A stretch of DNA of 64,000 nt from Tolypothrix brevis GSE-NOS-MK-07-07A (GCA_019358985.1 JAHHIJ010000008.1:1-64000), one strand, 5' to 3'. Counted from the first letter of the stretch, positions 45,288 through 54,541 are shown. The notes: a model not told the origin generated them from the letters alone. Numbers and translations are program-made.

Positions 45288-46046
45288 ATGACGTCTTTGT
45301 CTTCAGCCGAACGCTCTTTGTTACCTATGCAATCTCAATCCTCCTTCTCTGAAGCATCACGCCCTTTTCTGACTTGGCAACGAATTATTGATTGGGCTCA
45401 AGAACACTATCGCTGCCGCACCTTTAGCAAAGATGAGCGCATTCCAGCTAGACCTGGATTGCTATATTTGGTTCAAAGGGGTGCGATCCGCATGGTAGGC
45501 ACCGCCCAGGTTAGCGCGACAGCAAGTCAGCTAACGTCTCGACGAATCAACAGAACTCCAGAAGAAGCTTTCTTGGGTTTTGTCGGGGCAGGACAGCCAT
45601 TTGAAATTGTTGCCCAATCACCATTTACACTCCAGTCCTACGCCCATGTAGACCAAACTGCGGTGCTTTGGATGTACTGGCACGACCTAGACAACTGGCC
45701 CCATTTCCGCCGAGAAGTTATGGATGCCTTTAGGTATCAGCACCAGCGGAAGCTGCTGTGGCTGAGTGCCTTGGGGCAACGACGCACAATTGATCGACTT
45801 TTAGGATTCCTCACATTATTGATTGAGGAATATGGCGAGCCATCAATGAGCGAAACCGACCCTGATGTGATTCGTGGCTATTGTCTGCCCTTCCCCCTCA
45901 CCCATGCCCAAATTGGCAGCGCGATCGGTTCGACTCGTGTCACCGTCACCCGCTTGATGGGTAAGTTGCGTCAACGCGGCTTAATCCTTACCCAAGGGGA
46001 TAATCTCATTTGCTTGCCAGCTGAGTCTATTAATAGAGTCAACTAA
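45288..46046 (+). CDS. Crp/Fnr-family transcription regulator
   Basis: 252 residues from ATG 45288 (a TTG at 45276 is also in frame). The N-terminal region is a degenerate cyclic-nucleotide-binding-like jelly roll (RPGLLYLVQRGAIRMVGTAQ, GQPFEIVAQSPFTLQSYAHV) without the PRxT phosphate-binding signature, so cAMP binding is doubtful. The C-terminal winged HTH is PFPLTHAQIGSAIGSTRVTV then TRLMGKLRQRGLI. Convergent with the PstS-like pair. Confidence 0.88.
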   Translation: MTSLSSAERSLLPMQSQSSFSEASRPFLTWQRIIDWAQEHYRCRTFSKDERIPARPGLLYLVQRGAIRMVGTAQVSATASQLTSRRINRTPEEAFLGFVGAGQPFEIVAQSPFTLQSYAHVDQTAVLWMYWHDLDNWPHFRREVMDAFRYQHQRKLLWLSALGQRRTIDRLLGFLTLLIEEYGEPSMSETDPDVIRGYCLPFPLTHAQIGSAIGSTRVTVTRLMGKLRQRGLILTQGDNLICLPAESINRVN

Positions 46047-46081
46047 AGCGCACTAAGAGCGCCTACTACCAATAGCAGGTG

Positions 46082-47158
46082 TCAGCGAATTTTGACAAAC
46101 CCAGTCTGGGTAATCAATTCCTGTCCCTGCTCGGTTAGCAGTAAATTGGCGTAAGCAACACCTGCTTGCTGCTCGATTTGACCATTTTGTTTGACTACCA
46201 CAAACAGATTGCGAGTAATCGGGTAACTTCCTGACTGGAAAGCCTCAATGTTCAGCTTGTTACGTTTACCAGGACATAATGACGCAGTTACAAATGGTTC
46301 TTGGTAGGGAGCAATATATTGTTGTTGTGTCCGTCCTAACGGTAAAGGCTTGATTGAACATTGGGGAACCACCTCTGGAGCAGAAGCGTAGTAAATGGCT
46401 CCAAGACTTAAGCTGACTTTTTCCAGCGCTTGGGTGGTGGTGGAAACAAATTCCACATTGGCACCGAAACCTTGACCACCCAAGATGTCTTGGACAAAAA
46501 TCTCCACAGTGCCGCCATCATTGAGGCGGCGTGAATATGGCTTAATAGGGATATTAGAACCACCTACTTGGTTCCAATTCCTTATTTTGCCGATGTAAAT
46601 TGACCGTAACTGTTCTACAGTCAATCCTGGAATATTTAGGTTGGGGTTAACTGCTAGAGCCAAACCATCAATTGCAACGGGAATTTGTTTCAAATCGAAT
46701 CCCCGCTGTTTGGCACGAGCTAACTCTTGATCTTCAACTGGTCGAGAAGACTGGGCAAATGACAGTTGACCGTCAATTAAAGATTTTATCCCACTACCAG
46801 AACCGCGTAGGCGAAGCCCGTCGTAGACATCGCCACTACTTGGTTCTACATAACGCAGCCTAAACTCTGGTCGCGCTCCTTGAATCCCTGAATCAACTGC
46901 CAGTCGAATAGGTGCCCATGAGGTGCTGCCTCCGTATGTAAATAATCCTGTAGGCACATTCTGCACAGAAGCGAAATTCTTACCGCTTGGTTGCAGGGTT
47001 TGTCTACCACCATCAGTAGAATTTTCCGACTGAGAACTTGTAGTTTTACCCAAGTTAAAACCAGATTTTTTTGTAAACCACCATAACCCACCAGCTATCA
47101 GCCCAACTGTAATCAGAAGGGATAATACTAGAACTGGTGTTTCATTTTTTTGGGACAT
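46082..47158 (-). CDS. PstS-like phosphate-binding protein, paralogue 1
   Basis: 358 residues. One N-terminal membrane anchor (VLVLSLLITVGLIAGGLWWF), then a periplasmic-binding fold: YGGSTSWAPIRLAVDSG, GSGSGIKSLIDGQLSFAQSS, VAIDGLALAVNPNLNIPGLT, SGSYPITRNLFVVVKQNGQ. Similar to PstS and sphX-type phosphate binders. Compared with its neighbour (47344-48378) it has about 10 extra residues DVYDGLRLRG, encoded by a palindromic repeat. No PstCAB genes are nearby. Confidence 0.85.
   Translation of the reverse strand: MSQKNETPVLVLSLLITVGLIAGGLWWFTKKSGFNLGKTTSSQSENSTDGGRQTLQPSGKNFASVQNVPTGLFTYGGSTSWAPIRLAVDSGIQGARPEFRLRYVEPSSGDVYDGLRLRGSGSGIKSLIDGQLSFAQSSRPVEDQELARAKQRGFDLKQIPVAIDGLALAVNPNLNIPGLTVEQLRSIYIGKIRNWNQVGGSNIPIKPYSRRLNDGGTVEIFVQDILGGQGFGANVEFVSTTTQALEKVSLSLGAIYYASAPEVVPQCSIKPLPLGRTQQQYIAPYQEPFVTASLCPGKRNKLNIEAFQSGSYPITRNLFVVVKQNGQIEQQAGVAYANLLLTEQGQELITQTGFVKIR
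46805..46834. repeat. Palindromic dispersed repeat inserted in a coding sequence
   Basis: GCGTAGGCGAAGCCCGTCG followed by TAGACATCGCC. The same class occurs near 52889-52923 and 15010-15050. The paralogue at 47344 lacks it at the equivalent place, so it is an insertion of roughly 30 bp, in frame. Confidence 0.85.
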
Positions 47159-47235
47159 AGCAAATTACCGCGCATTTAAATTAAATATAAGTGCTTGATA
47201 AATACTTGTTATTTGAGAGTGTAGTTGCATAGAAG

Positions 47236-47343
47236 GTAGCAGCCTATCGCTTTAATCGAATACACGTAGAGACGTAGCAGTGCTACGTCTCTACAAAGTT
47301 TTGGGTTTTATATATGTACTTCGTTTACCTGAAATCTGCTATA
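47236..47343. mobile_element. ATACAGCAGATT-family MITE, diverged ends
   Basis: Left end decayed (GTAGCAGCCTATCGC), perfect core hairpin GTAGAGACGTAGC/GCTACGTCTCTAC (47266-47294), then GGGTTTTATATATGTACTTC and GAAATCTGCTATAT. Lies between the two PstS-like paralogues and ends at the stop codon of the second. Confidence 0.8.
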
Positions 47344-48378
47344 TCAGCGAATGGTGACAAATCCAGCTTTTGTAATTAATTCTTTACCTTGAGCCGTTTG
47401 TAGCAAGTTAACGTAGGCTTCTCCAGCTTGCTGGTCGCTTTGATCATTTTGCTTAACAATCACAAATAACCGTCTGGTGATGGGGTATTCACCACTTTGA
47501 AAGGCATCTGCATTTATTTGGTTACGCTGTTGCGAGCATTTTTCAAGGGGAATGAAAGGCTCTTTGTAAGGGGGAACCAGCTGATCTGATTTACGTCCCA
47601 GTGGCAAGGGTTTAACGGTACATTGTCCGACTATTTCCGGTGCAGAAGCATAATAAATGCCACCTGTATTTTTCGCCACTTGTCGTAAAGCTTCAGTCGT
47701 CCTGGGGGTGAATTGCACATTATCAGCAAACTTTTCACCCCCTAAGATGTTTTCGTCAAAAAATTGGATGGTGCCTCCTTCTTCGAGACGCCGAGAGTAG
47801 GGTATAATTGATAATTCTGGACCCCCTACCTGTTTCCAGTTAGTAATTTTACCAGTGTAAATGTCTTTTAACTGGGCGAGGGTTAAACCAGGGATATTCA
47901 GACGGGGATTAACTGCGATCGCAATGCCATCAATTGCCACCGGGATTTCTTTTAATCTAATGTTCAGCTGTTGCGCTTGTTGGTATTCCTCTTGTTTAAT
48001 TGAACGAGACCCATGAGAAAAAGCCAGTTGGTTATTCAACAACATCTTGATACCAGAGGCAGTACCAGGGGCACCTGTGATGGGATCGGTATAGCGTAGT
48101 CGAAATTGTGGTTGGGAAGTTTGAATCAGTGGGTCAACTTCTTTTCGGATCGGCGCCCAGGTTGTGCTACCTCCATAGCTAAATAATCCAGAGGGAACGT
48201 TCTGCACTTTGTCAAAAGTGTCGCCTTTAGATAGGACCTGCGAGGATGGATTATTGGTAATATTGCTGATAACACCATTGTTAGTCAACAACCAAAACAC
48301 ACACCCCACCAATCCGAGTGTGATTGTTAGAGCTAAAACTAAAACTGGTGTTTCATTAGCTTCTTTTTTTTGCGACAT
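47344..48378 (-). CDS. PstS-like phosphate-binding protein, paralogue 2
   Basis: 344 residues, same plan as its neighbour: N-terminal anchor VLVLALTITLGLVGCVFWLL, YGGSTTWAPIRKEVDPLI, ASGIKMLLNNQLAFSHGSRS, IPVAIDGIAIAVNPRLNIPG, SGEYPITRRLFVIVKQNDQ. ATG 48378. Tandem duplicate of the gene at 46082, now separated by a MITE. Phosphate specificity is inferred from family only. Confidence 0.87.
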   Translation of the reverse strand: MSQKKEANETPVLVLALTITLGLVGCVFWLLTNNGVISNITNNPSSQVLSKGDTFDKVQNVPSGLFSYGGSTTWAPIRKEVDPLIQTSQPQFRLRYTDPITGAPGTASGIKMLLNNQLAFSHGSRSIKQEEYQQAQQLNIRLKEIPVAIDGIAIAVNPRLNIPGLTLAQLKDIYTGKITNWKQVGGPELSIIPYSRRLEEGGTIQFFDENILGGEKFADNVQFTPRTTEALRQVAKNTGGIYYASAPEIVGQCTVKPLPLGRKSDQLVPPYKEPFIPLEKCSQQRNQINADAFQSGEYPITRRLFVIVKQNDQSDQQAGEAYVNLLQTAQGKELITKAGFVTIR

Positions 48379-48650
48379 AATCGTTTATTTGATTTTTGTC
48401 TATACGTGCAATGTGACATTTTGCTGATGATTATAGGTTAAGGATTGGTTAATTTTTAATTGCAGATTGTAGTAGCGGCACAAAATCATAGCCAGTATGA
48501 GAACTATTACCGGGAGCGATTTTTACAAATATCGCTCCAGTTGCACCTCTATCCACTATGAACTAACCACTCTCCCGATCTGATGATCCCCAGGATACCA
48601 ATACAGGGTACGATGGACTTTGATTTATGCGTTATTCCACTCTTTGACTT

Positions 48651-49046
48651 ATGAAGCGCTATTGGTCACGTCTGCTTGCCCTGGTTTTGGTTTTAGCGAT
48701 CGGCTTGATGGGTTGTGGTAGTCCGGATAGTTTGACCGGAAATTATAGCCAAGACACCTTGGCTGTAGTCAATATAATGAAAAATGTGTTGGAACTTCCC
48801 AACGATGCACCAGATAAAGCAGCAATTCAAACAGAAGCGCGTCAAAAAATTAATGACTTTTCGGCTCGCTATCAGCGGGTTAGCTCTGTTTCTAGTCTGA
48901 ACTCGTTTACAACGATGCGAACGGCTCTAAATTCCCTAGCTGGACACTACAGTTCTTACCCAAATCGTCCTGTACCAGAAAAGTTGAAAAAACGCCTACA
49001 GCTTGAATTACAACAGGTAGAGACAGCATTAAAGCGTGGTGGTTAA
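48651..49046 (+). CDS. psb27: Photosystem II lipoprotein Psb27
   Basis: 131 residues with lipobox LVLAIGLMGCGSPD, so anchored in the thylakoid lumen. Four-helix bundle typical of Psb27: TLAVVNIMKNVLELPNDAPD, QKINDFSARYQRVSSVSSL, TTMRTALNSLAGHYSSYP, PEKLKKRLQLELQQVETALK. It binds CP43-containing assembly intermediates and keeps them from premature oxygen-evolving complex loading. Monocistronic. Confidence 0.93.
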   Translation: MKRYWSRLLALVLVLAIGLMGCGSPDSLTGNYSQDTLAVVNIMKNVLELPNDAPDKAAIQTEARQKINDFSARYQRVSSVSSLNSFTTMRTALNSLAGHYSSYPNRPVPEKLKKRLQLELQQVETALKRGG

Positions 49047-49699
49047 TTATCTGCTGCTTCCAGCAATTGAGAGTCAAAAGTTGAAAGTTCAAATTTTTGA
49101 CTTTTGAACAAACACTTAATTGAGTAAACTACCTACACCGAGAAAGGAGTACCAAATGCGGAGTAGGCAATGTCTGCGATTTCACCACCAGTTAGTGTTA
49201 TACTTTTGACTCTTGACTAGATTATTAATTTGTGATATAAAATTGAAGTTTTAAACAGACTCGTTGCTATAAATGCCTGTAGATACTACAGTATTTTTAC
49301 TGAAGAAAAATCACTATGGACGGATGTAAACGCGGTAAAAAATATTGTAAATTAACTCAATAACAAAATGTTGCAACAGAAATAGGGTTTTGGAAGTCTT
49401 CAAAATGTAGGCTTCAACATTCCTATCAATGAACTAAGGAATTTAAATATACATTGCCCTAAGTAATCTGATTTGGGGTTGATGATTCTTTTGCTCTTGT
49501 ATAATTACTCGCCCATGAACTGCATACACAAAAAGGTATAAAAAACACTATTTTTCTAGCACTAGGCTCTAATCTATTCTTTTTTTACCCCTTAGAGGAT
49601 GTTTGAAAAGTCCTCTTGTCAGTATCAAAAAGTTCTAGTTCCCCCTAAATCCCCCTTTTTAAGGAGGACTTTGATTCCGGTTCCCCCTTTTTAGTAGGT
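49047..49699. other. Long intergenic region without recognised gene
   Basis: 653 bp. Contains a two-unit relic of the TTGACTC heptamer (49204-49217) and, just before the next gene, the repeat CCCCCTAAATCCCCCTTTTT with an inverted partial copy. No protein or RNA gene is evident. Confidence 0.4.
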
Positions 49700-51208
49700 A
49701 TGTTTAAACGTCCCTTGAATATTACAAAACCAATATTATTTTGGCGTCGCTTGCTCGCTGTCATGTTCAGCACTAGTCTGCTGATTCCCTTGGATATTGT
49801 CAGTCAGCGAGCAGAAGCGCAAGTAAACGACTATTGCCAGTTGTCAGCAACGGCAACGCAAGAAAAAGAAAATTTACGCGCTTTGGCAGAAAAAGGTAGT
49901 CAAGATACCCAGAACAACTATCGACAGTTGTTGCAACAACATGCAGAAGCTTTGCGAGAATGCCGCAGTCGCACTTGGCCCCAAGTTCAAGCAATTTGGT
50001 TGCGCTTGTATCCTTGTGACATTCAACCGGGAGCCATCGATCAAATTATGGATCGAATTGTTAGCCGGGGCTATAACCAAGTTTATTTGGAAACGTTTTA
50101 CGATGGACAAGTGCTGTTGCCAGCAGGATCTAACCCGACAGCTTGGCCCTCTGTGGTTCGCACACCAGGGTCAGAAAAAGTTGATTTGTTAGCCCAAGCA
50201 ATTCAAAAAGGACGAGAACGCGGTTTAAAGGTTTACGCCTGGATGTTTACAACCAATTTTGGTTATACTTATGCCCAGCGTCAAGATAGGCAAGGTGCGA
50301 TCGCTCGCAATGGCAAAGGTCAAACTAGCTTATATGTTGTAGACAACGGCAGTCAAGTCTTTGTTGATCCCTACAACCTGCAAGCCAAACGCGACTACTA
50401 TCAACTGCAACAAGAAATAATCCGTCGTCGCCCAGATGGAGTACTGTTTGACTATGTACGCTATCCGCGACAAGCTGGAACTGATTCTATCGCCACTAAA
50501 GTTACAGATTTATGGCTATTTACCGAAGCCACTCAACAAGCTTTATTTCAACGCGCACAGAATTCTAAAGGGTTGGACTTGATTCGGCGCTTTTTGAGTA
50601 AGGGATACGTCACAGGCGGAGATATTGCTGATGTCGATAAAGTGTATCCTACTGAAGGTGAACCACTTTGGCAAGGTCGCATACCAGGGGCAGTAACAGC
50701 AGAAAAATCGCTGATGAGTGCAAACGAAAGGCAACCACTGATGCAAATGGAGTTATGGCAGCTTGCAGTTGCCCACGCCATGCAAGGTATCCTGGATTTT
50801 GTCGCTTTAGCTAGTTACCCCGCTATTCAACTAGGTATTCCCGCAGGGGTGGTGTTTTTCCCTGAAGGAAATCAATCATTAGGACAAGGTTATGATTCTC
50901 GCTTGCAACCTTGGGATAGATTTCCCAGTAACCTAGAATGGCATCCGATGTTGTATGCTAATTGCGCCGATAGTGCTTGTATTGTTGCTCAAGCACAGCG
51001 GGTTTTAAGTATGGCAAAACCAGGGACGCAGGTGATTCCCGCTTTAGCCGGCAAGTGGGGTGAATCAATTAGTAATCGTCCACCATTAGAAGCGCAAATG
51101 CAAGCATTACGCCAATTAGCCCCGCAACTTAAAGGTGTAAGCCATTTTGCCTATTCTTGGCAATATCCTGAACATGATGGCGATCGCAAATTCTGTCGTG
51201 TTCGGTGA
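49700..51208 (+). CDS. Secreted GH10-like/GHL10 glycoside hydrolase-type protein
   Basis: 502 residues. Signal peptide RRLLAVMFSTSLLIPLDIVS ending around residue 40. A TIM-barrel type domain: VQAIWLRLYPCDIQPGAIDQ, NQVYLETFYDGQVLLP, RERGLKVYAWMFTTNFGYTY, RRPDGVLFDYVRYPRQAG and LDFVALASYPAIQLGIP. This matches the glycosyl hydrolase-like 10 (DUF187) class, several of which act on cell-wall or capsule glycans. Substrate unknown. 26 bp separate it from the next gene; probably one operon. Confidence 0.8.
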   Translation: MFKRPLNITKPILFWRRLLAVMFSTSLLIPLDIVSQRAEAQVNDYCQLSATATQEKENLRALAEKGSQDTQNNYRQLLQQHAEALRECRSRTWPQVQAIWLRLYPCDIQPGAIDQIMDRIVSRGYNQVYLETFYDGQVLLPAGSNPTAWPSVVRTPGSEKVDLLAQAIQKGRERGLKVYAWMFTTNFGYTYAQRQDRQGAIARNGKGQTSLYVVDNGSQVFVDPYNLQAKRDYYQLQQEIIRRRPDGVLFDYVRYPRQAGTDSIATKVTDLWLFTEATQQALFQRAQNSKGLDLIRRFLSKGYVTGGDIADVDKVYPTEGEPLWQGRIPGAVTAEKSLMSANERQPLMQMELWQLAVAHAMQGILDFVALASYPAIQLGIPAGVVFFPEGNQSLGQGYDSRLQPWDRFPSNLEWHPMLYANCADSACIVAQAQRVLSMAKPGTQVIPALAGKWGESISNRPPLEAQMQALRQLAPQLKGVSHFAYSWQYPEHDGDRKFCRVR

Positions 51209-51234
51209 GTAATTACCAAAAACAATTCTAAGTT

Positions 51235-52524
51235 ATGAGTATGCTATTTAATCAAAAAGTCCGCCTGACAATCGGTTTTGCCACTTTATTAATTACCGGC
51301 TTCGCTAGTAGCTATCTATATACTCAGTCAAAAACTAAACAGTTAGCTCAACAAAATCCGGCTACAGAAAACCTAGCCTTTACTCAGCAGCAGATTTCCC
51401 TAGCATCAAATATTCAAAATACTTTTAATGAGAATATAGGCAAGGAAAATACTTTTTCATCAAAGCAAGAATTAGCACAAGCATCAAAACCATATTCTGT
51501 CATTGATGAAGCACAAAAACCTAAATTTAAGGTTAATAGCAGCCAAGTTTTTAATTCCGCCAAGCTACCAACTACTAAAGTTAATTTCAATGAAGCTGAC
51601 TTATTAGCAACTCTCTCCAATACCAGAAAGTATTTTCAAGACTATGGTTCGTTAGATCCAGATGTTCAACGTACAGGATTGCTTGGCGCTCAAGGAGTTA
51701 CTATAAAAGATATCCTCAAGACTTTGGATTTTATGATTGCTGTCTTACAAGAGGATATTGGCAATGGTCGAACTACACGTTTACAAGATCCTAATTTTAT
51801 CAACTCTAATTTTCGCGTTATCAAATGGTCTGCTTATAACCCACAAAAATCTCAGCAAGAACGACTACGAATTACAAAATATGCTGTATTTATTCATCCA
51901 GGGTCACGGAAGAAAACCTCTACATTTAATATACCAATCTACAGTTTAAAAGATGATTTAGCGGTTAGTAAGTTCTATACCAGATATACAAAGCAGGATG
52001 TTTTATCAGGTATTTACGAACCAGGTGGTAGAGAGTATGGAAAAGTTGAACCTTTGGCTTATCTAACCCGAAAAGGGTTAGAAGAAGCTTTAATGCAAGG
52101 AACAATTCTGGTTAATTTTCCTGATGGTTCTAAGACATACTTTAATGTCGATAGAAACAACGAAATCCCTTATGTGCGAGGATTAGCCGCAACTGCCCAA
52201 AAGCGTTATTGGTATTTTCGGGAGGTTGATGCTATCAAAGGTTATGGATATAAGATTGATGCAAAAATTTCTATCAAACCAGGGGTGACTTTTGCTGGTG
52301 ATGTGCTGAATATTGGTTTAGGGAAAATTATTGTACTTGAGTATAATAAGGGCGGGCGAAAAAATCTGCAAATGGGAATTATAGCAGATACAGGTGGGGC
52401 GTTTTTACCGAATCTGCATCAACTTGATTTTTTAGCGGGTATTTTTAAGAATAATAAAGATTTTGGGCAGCATGGTCATAAATTGCCTGATTATGCTAGT
52501 GCGTATATTTTAGTGAAGAAGTGA
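51235..52524 (+). CDS. MltA-like / 3D-domain exported protein
   Basis: 429 residues with an N-terminal signal-anchor (RLTIGFATLLITGFASSYLY). The C-terminal half contains YGKVEPLAYLTRKGLEEALM, DGSKTYFNVDRNNEIPY, PGVTFAGDVLNIGLGKIIV and IIADTGGAFLPNLHQLDFLA. The ADTGGA...D pattern is that of MltA-type lytic transglycosylases and 3D domains, where the Asp residues are catalytic. Residues 50-140 are low-complexity. Peptidoglycan as substrate is an inference. Probably co-transcribed with the GH10-like gene. Confidence 0.6.
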   Translation: MSMLFNQKVRLTIGFATLLITGFASSYLYTQSKTKQLAQQNPATENLAFTQQQISLASNIQNTFNENIGKENTFSSKQELAQASKPYSVIDEAQKPKFKVNSSQVFNSAKLPTTKVNFNEADLLATLSNTRKYFQDYGSLDPDVQRTGLLGAQGVTIKDILKTLDFMIAVLQEDIGNGRTTRLQDPNFINSNFRVIKWSAYNPQKSQQERLRITKYAVFIHPGSRKKTSTFNIPIYSLKDDLAVSKFYTRYTKQDVLSGIYEPGGREYGKVEPLAYLTRKGLEEALMQGTILVNFPDGSKTYFNVDRNNEIPYVRGLAATAQKRYWYFREVDAIKGYGYKIDAKISIKPGVTFAGDVLNIGLGKIIVLEYNKGGRKNLQMGIIADTGGAFLPNLHQLDFLAGIFKNNKDFGQHGHKLPDYASAYILVKK

Positions 52525-52538
52525 GGCTGGATATAAAA

Positions 52539-52641
52539 CAATACAGTTCAGTTAAGAATTGGTGGTAAAAAATGGTATGTATGTAGAGACGTAGCATTGC
52601 TACGTCTCTATGAGGATTTAGGGCTTAACTGAACGGTATTG
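52539..52641. mobile_element. MITE with CAATACAGTTCAGTTAAG ends
   Basis: 103 bp. 18-bp terminal inverted repeats with one mismatch. Core hairpin GTAGAGACGTAGC/GCTACGTCTCTA (52583-52610). Solo ends at 13044 and 41987. Confidence 0.88.
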
Positions 52642-52650
52642 GCATATAAA

Positions 52651-52704
52651 AGCCCTCAGGCTGGAAGCCTGGGGCTATAGAAACAAAGCCCACCTGCGTG
52701 GGCT
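52651..52704. repeat. AGCCCAC...GTGGGCT repeat, left copy
   Basis: GGCTGGAAGCCTGGGGCTAT then AAACAAAGCCCACCTGCG and TGGGCT. Inverted relative to 53603-53656. The two copies flank the two hypothetical genes between them. Confidence 0.85.
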
Positions 52705-52749
52705 AAATGCATCTTGTTGTAAAAACGGTGTAAAATGTTTGTTATAAGA

Positions 52750-53184
52750 TCAAAATGTCCATTCGTGGTCTGGATCGTCTAGGGCAGCGCGGACAGAAGT
52801 TAGGTTTGCAAGCTCTTTAAATGGGCTTGATTTGGCTATTTCTGTGATTGAATTTAATGTTAAGGCTAGTTGCTCGTTATTATTGGATGCGTAGACGCGA
52901 AGCGGCTTGTCGTCAGACATCGCACTATCAACTACATTAAATAAAGCACGAAAATTTTCTGCACGTTCATCAAAAGAGCGATCGAGATACGCTATAAGTA
53001 AGTCTCGCTGGGCATTTATTTTAGCGATCGCTTCTTTTTCCCAAGCATCAATTTCACATCGCTTTGTCTTTTCTTGTTCGGCAATTATTTTGTATTCAAA
53101 ATAAGCCGAAACCATCTGCTGTAGGCATTCAGCAGGATTGATAAATTCTTTGACTACTACTGTGGCAACTTTCTTTACAGACAT
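52750..53184 (-). CDS. Hypothetical protein, 144 residues, second gene of a pair
   Basis: Helical, charged protein: MVSAYFEYKIIAEQEKTKR, EKEAIAKINAQRDLLIAYLD, DERAENFRALFNVVDSAMSD, NEQLALTLNSITEIAKSSPF. Coiled-coil-like, no enzyme motif. The segment SDDKPLRVYA is encoded by a GCGTAGACGC...GCTTGTCGTCAGACATCGC repeat, probably an insertion. Separated by 2 bp from the upstream gene. Unrecognised family. Confidence 0.6.
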   Translation of the reverse strand: MSVKKVATVVVKEFINPAECLQQMVSAYFEYKIIAEQEKTKRCEIDAWEKEAIAKINAQRDLLIAYLDRSFDERAENFRALFNVVDSAMSDDKPLRVYASNNNEQLALTLNSITEIAKSSPFKELANLTSVRAALDDPDHEWTF

Positions 53185-53186
53185 TT

Positions 53187-53546
53187 CTAATTGCCTCCCA
53201 AAGTACGATATTTGGCTTGGATAGTCGCAGTAATAGGATTCAGTTGCCCTTCATTATCTAAAACAGGAGTTTTCATGATTTCTGCGAGTGCCTTCATTAG
53301 AAGTCCCACTTGTTGGAATTTACTAGCATCCCTGTTTTTATCAAATGTTGGCAAAGATTCAAGTTCATCCAAACCGATAACAGCAAGGTTGTTAAGAGAT
53401 TCAACTAAATCCATCAACTCGATAATCCGTCGTCTTACTTGTTGCATAAAGTCTTTTGCAGCTTCAATTTTAGCGATCGCAATATTGACTTCAACTTCAT
53501 ACTTTCGCGCTTTCGTCAAGGCTTTTTCACCTTCACCAGCAAACAC
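53187..53546 (-). CDS. Hypothetical protein, 119 residues, first gene of a pair
   Basis: GTG 53546. Helical: EKALTKARKYEVEVNIAIAK, AAKDFMQQVRRRIIELMDLV, FQQVGLLMKALAEIMKTPVL. The start FAGEGEKALTKAR looks as if it begins within a domain, and an in-frame stop lies just upstream, so the 5' end may have been cut by the repeat at 53603. Partner gene directly follows. Confidence 0.6.
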   Translation of the reverse strand: MFAGEGEKALTKARKYEVEVNIAIAKIEAAKDFMQQVRRRIIELMDLVESLNNLAVIGLDELESLPTFDKNRDASKFQQVGLLMKALAEIMKTPVLDNEGQLNPITATIQAKYRTLGGN

Positions 53547-53602
53547 AACCTATTCAGCAGCAAAAATGTAAAACTTCCATGAAGAAAATTACTAAACTCT
53601 TT

Positions 53603-53656
53603 AGCCCACGAAGGTGGGCTTCGTTTGTATAGCCGCGACTTCCAGTCGTCCGGGCA
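53603..53656. repeat. AGCCCAC...GTGGGCT repeat, right copy
   Basis: AGCCCACGAAGGTGGGCTTC then GTTTGTATAGCCGCGACTTC and CAGTCG. Reverse complement of the left copy at 52651-52704 with few differences. Confidence 0.85.
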
Positions 53657-53661
53657 AAATA

Positions 53662-54465
53662 TCAACCCAAAGTTTCCGGATCGATACCTAACGCGGTCAA
53701 TTTTTCTGCTAACATTTGTGCCCGTTGTTCTGCTGACACACGTCGCTGTTCCTCATAATTTGCGCGTTCTTCAGCTTCTGTAATGCGTTCTTCTGGCGTC
53801 AGCAACCTTTGCCCTTGTTCGTCATACCAATACAACCACTCCCGCGCTATACCTTGATAAATTCCGCGATCGCGTCCAATTCCTAAATTAATCTCCGGTA
53901 GCCAAACCGGATTTCCTGGCTGTAACTCATATTCGCCATTCACTAAGCGATACACTTCCAAAGGTGGGTTTTTGCGACGACAAGGATTATATACAACGTA
54001 GTACAAAATCCCTAATTCTTTCCCATAGAATTCTTTCTTAGTGCTGTATTCTCCCCGATGGGTTTGAGAAACAACCTCTAATACCAAAATTGGCAGCGTA
54101 TTTTCTTCCCACAGTACATAACTTAGGCGTAAATCCTCACCAATAAAGCGTTTAACTCCTAAGCTGAGAAATCCATCAGGGACGATCGCGGGTTTATTTG
54201 GGTCATAATAAACACCCATATCAACGCCAAAGAACCAATCCCAACGCTCTGACCACAGCAAAGCCAGCATCGCTTTTAGCAAGCCAGGAATCAAATCTTG
54301 TAGTTCATTATCCACAGGTGTATCGTCTGAGTCGGGTAGTTCTTCGGAAGATGGCAAACAGTGCAATGGGTTGTAGTCTAACATGAGCGGTTGTGCCAAA
54401 GCTGATTCTAAATAGATTGTAGAAAATTGATTGACCGAGTAGAAGCTTTGTGTTTTGCCATACAT
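53662..54465 (-). CDS. Uma2-family protein with coiled-coil tail
   Basis: 267 residues. Uma2 core: GVDMGVYYDPNKPAIVPDGF, NTLPILVLEVVSQTHRGEYS, LGILYYVVYNPCRRKNPPLE, the PD-(D/E)XK-type Asp and Glu. Tail EERITEAEERANYEEQRRVS ending LGIDPETLG is the usual coiled coil. A later ATG at 54384 would remove a weakly conserved first 27 residues. Faces the 54542 gene divergently. Confidence 0.85.
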   Translation of the reverse strand: MYGKTQSFYSVNQFSTIYLESALAQPLMLDYNPLHCLPSSEELPDSDDTPVDNELQDLIPGLLKAMLALLWSERWDWFFGVDMGVYYDPNKPAIVPDGFLSLGVKRFIGEDLRLSYVLWEENTLPILVLEVVSQTHRGEYSTKKEFYGKELGILYYVVYNPCRRKNPPLEVYRLVNGEYELQPGNPVWLPEINLGIGRDRGIYQGIAREWLYWYDEQGQRLLTPEERITEAEERANYEEQRRVSAEQRAQMLAEKLTALGIDPETLG

Positions 54466-54541
54466 ACCAAAGAAATGGTGAGATTTTAGATAGAATCAAG
54501 TTCAATAGCATAAAAATTAAATTTACTAAAATGTTTGTCAA

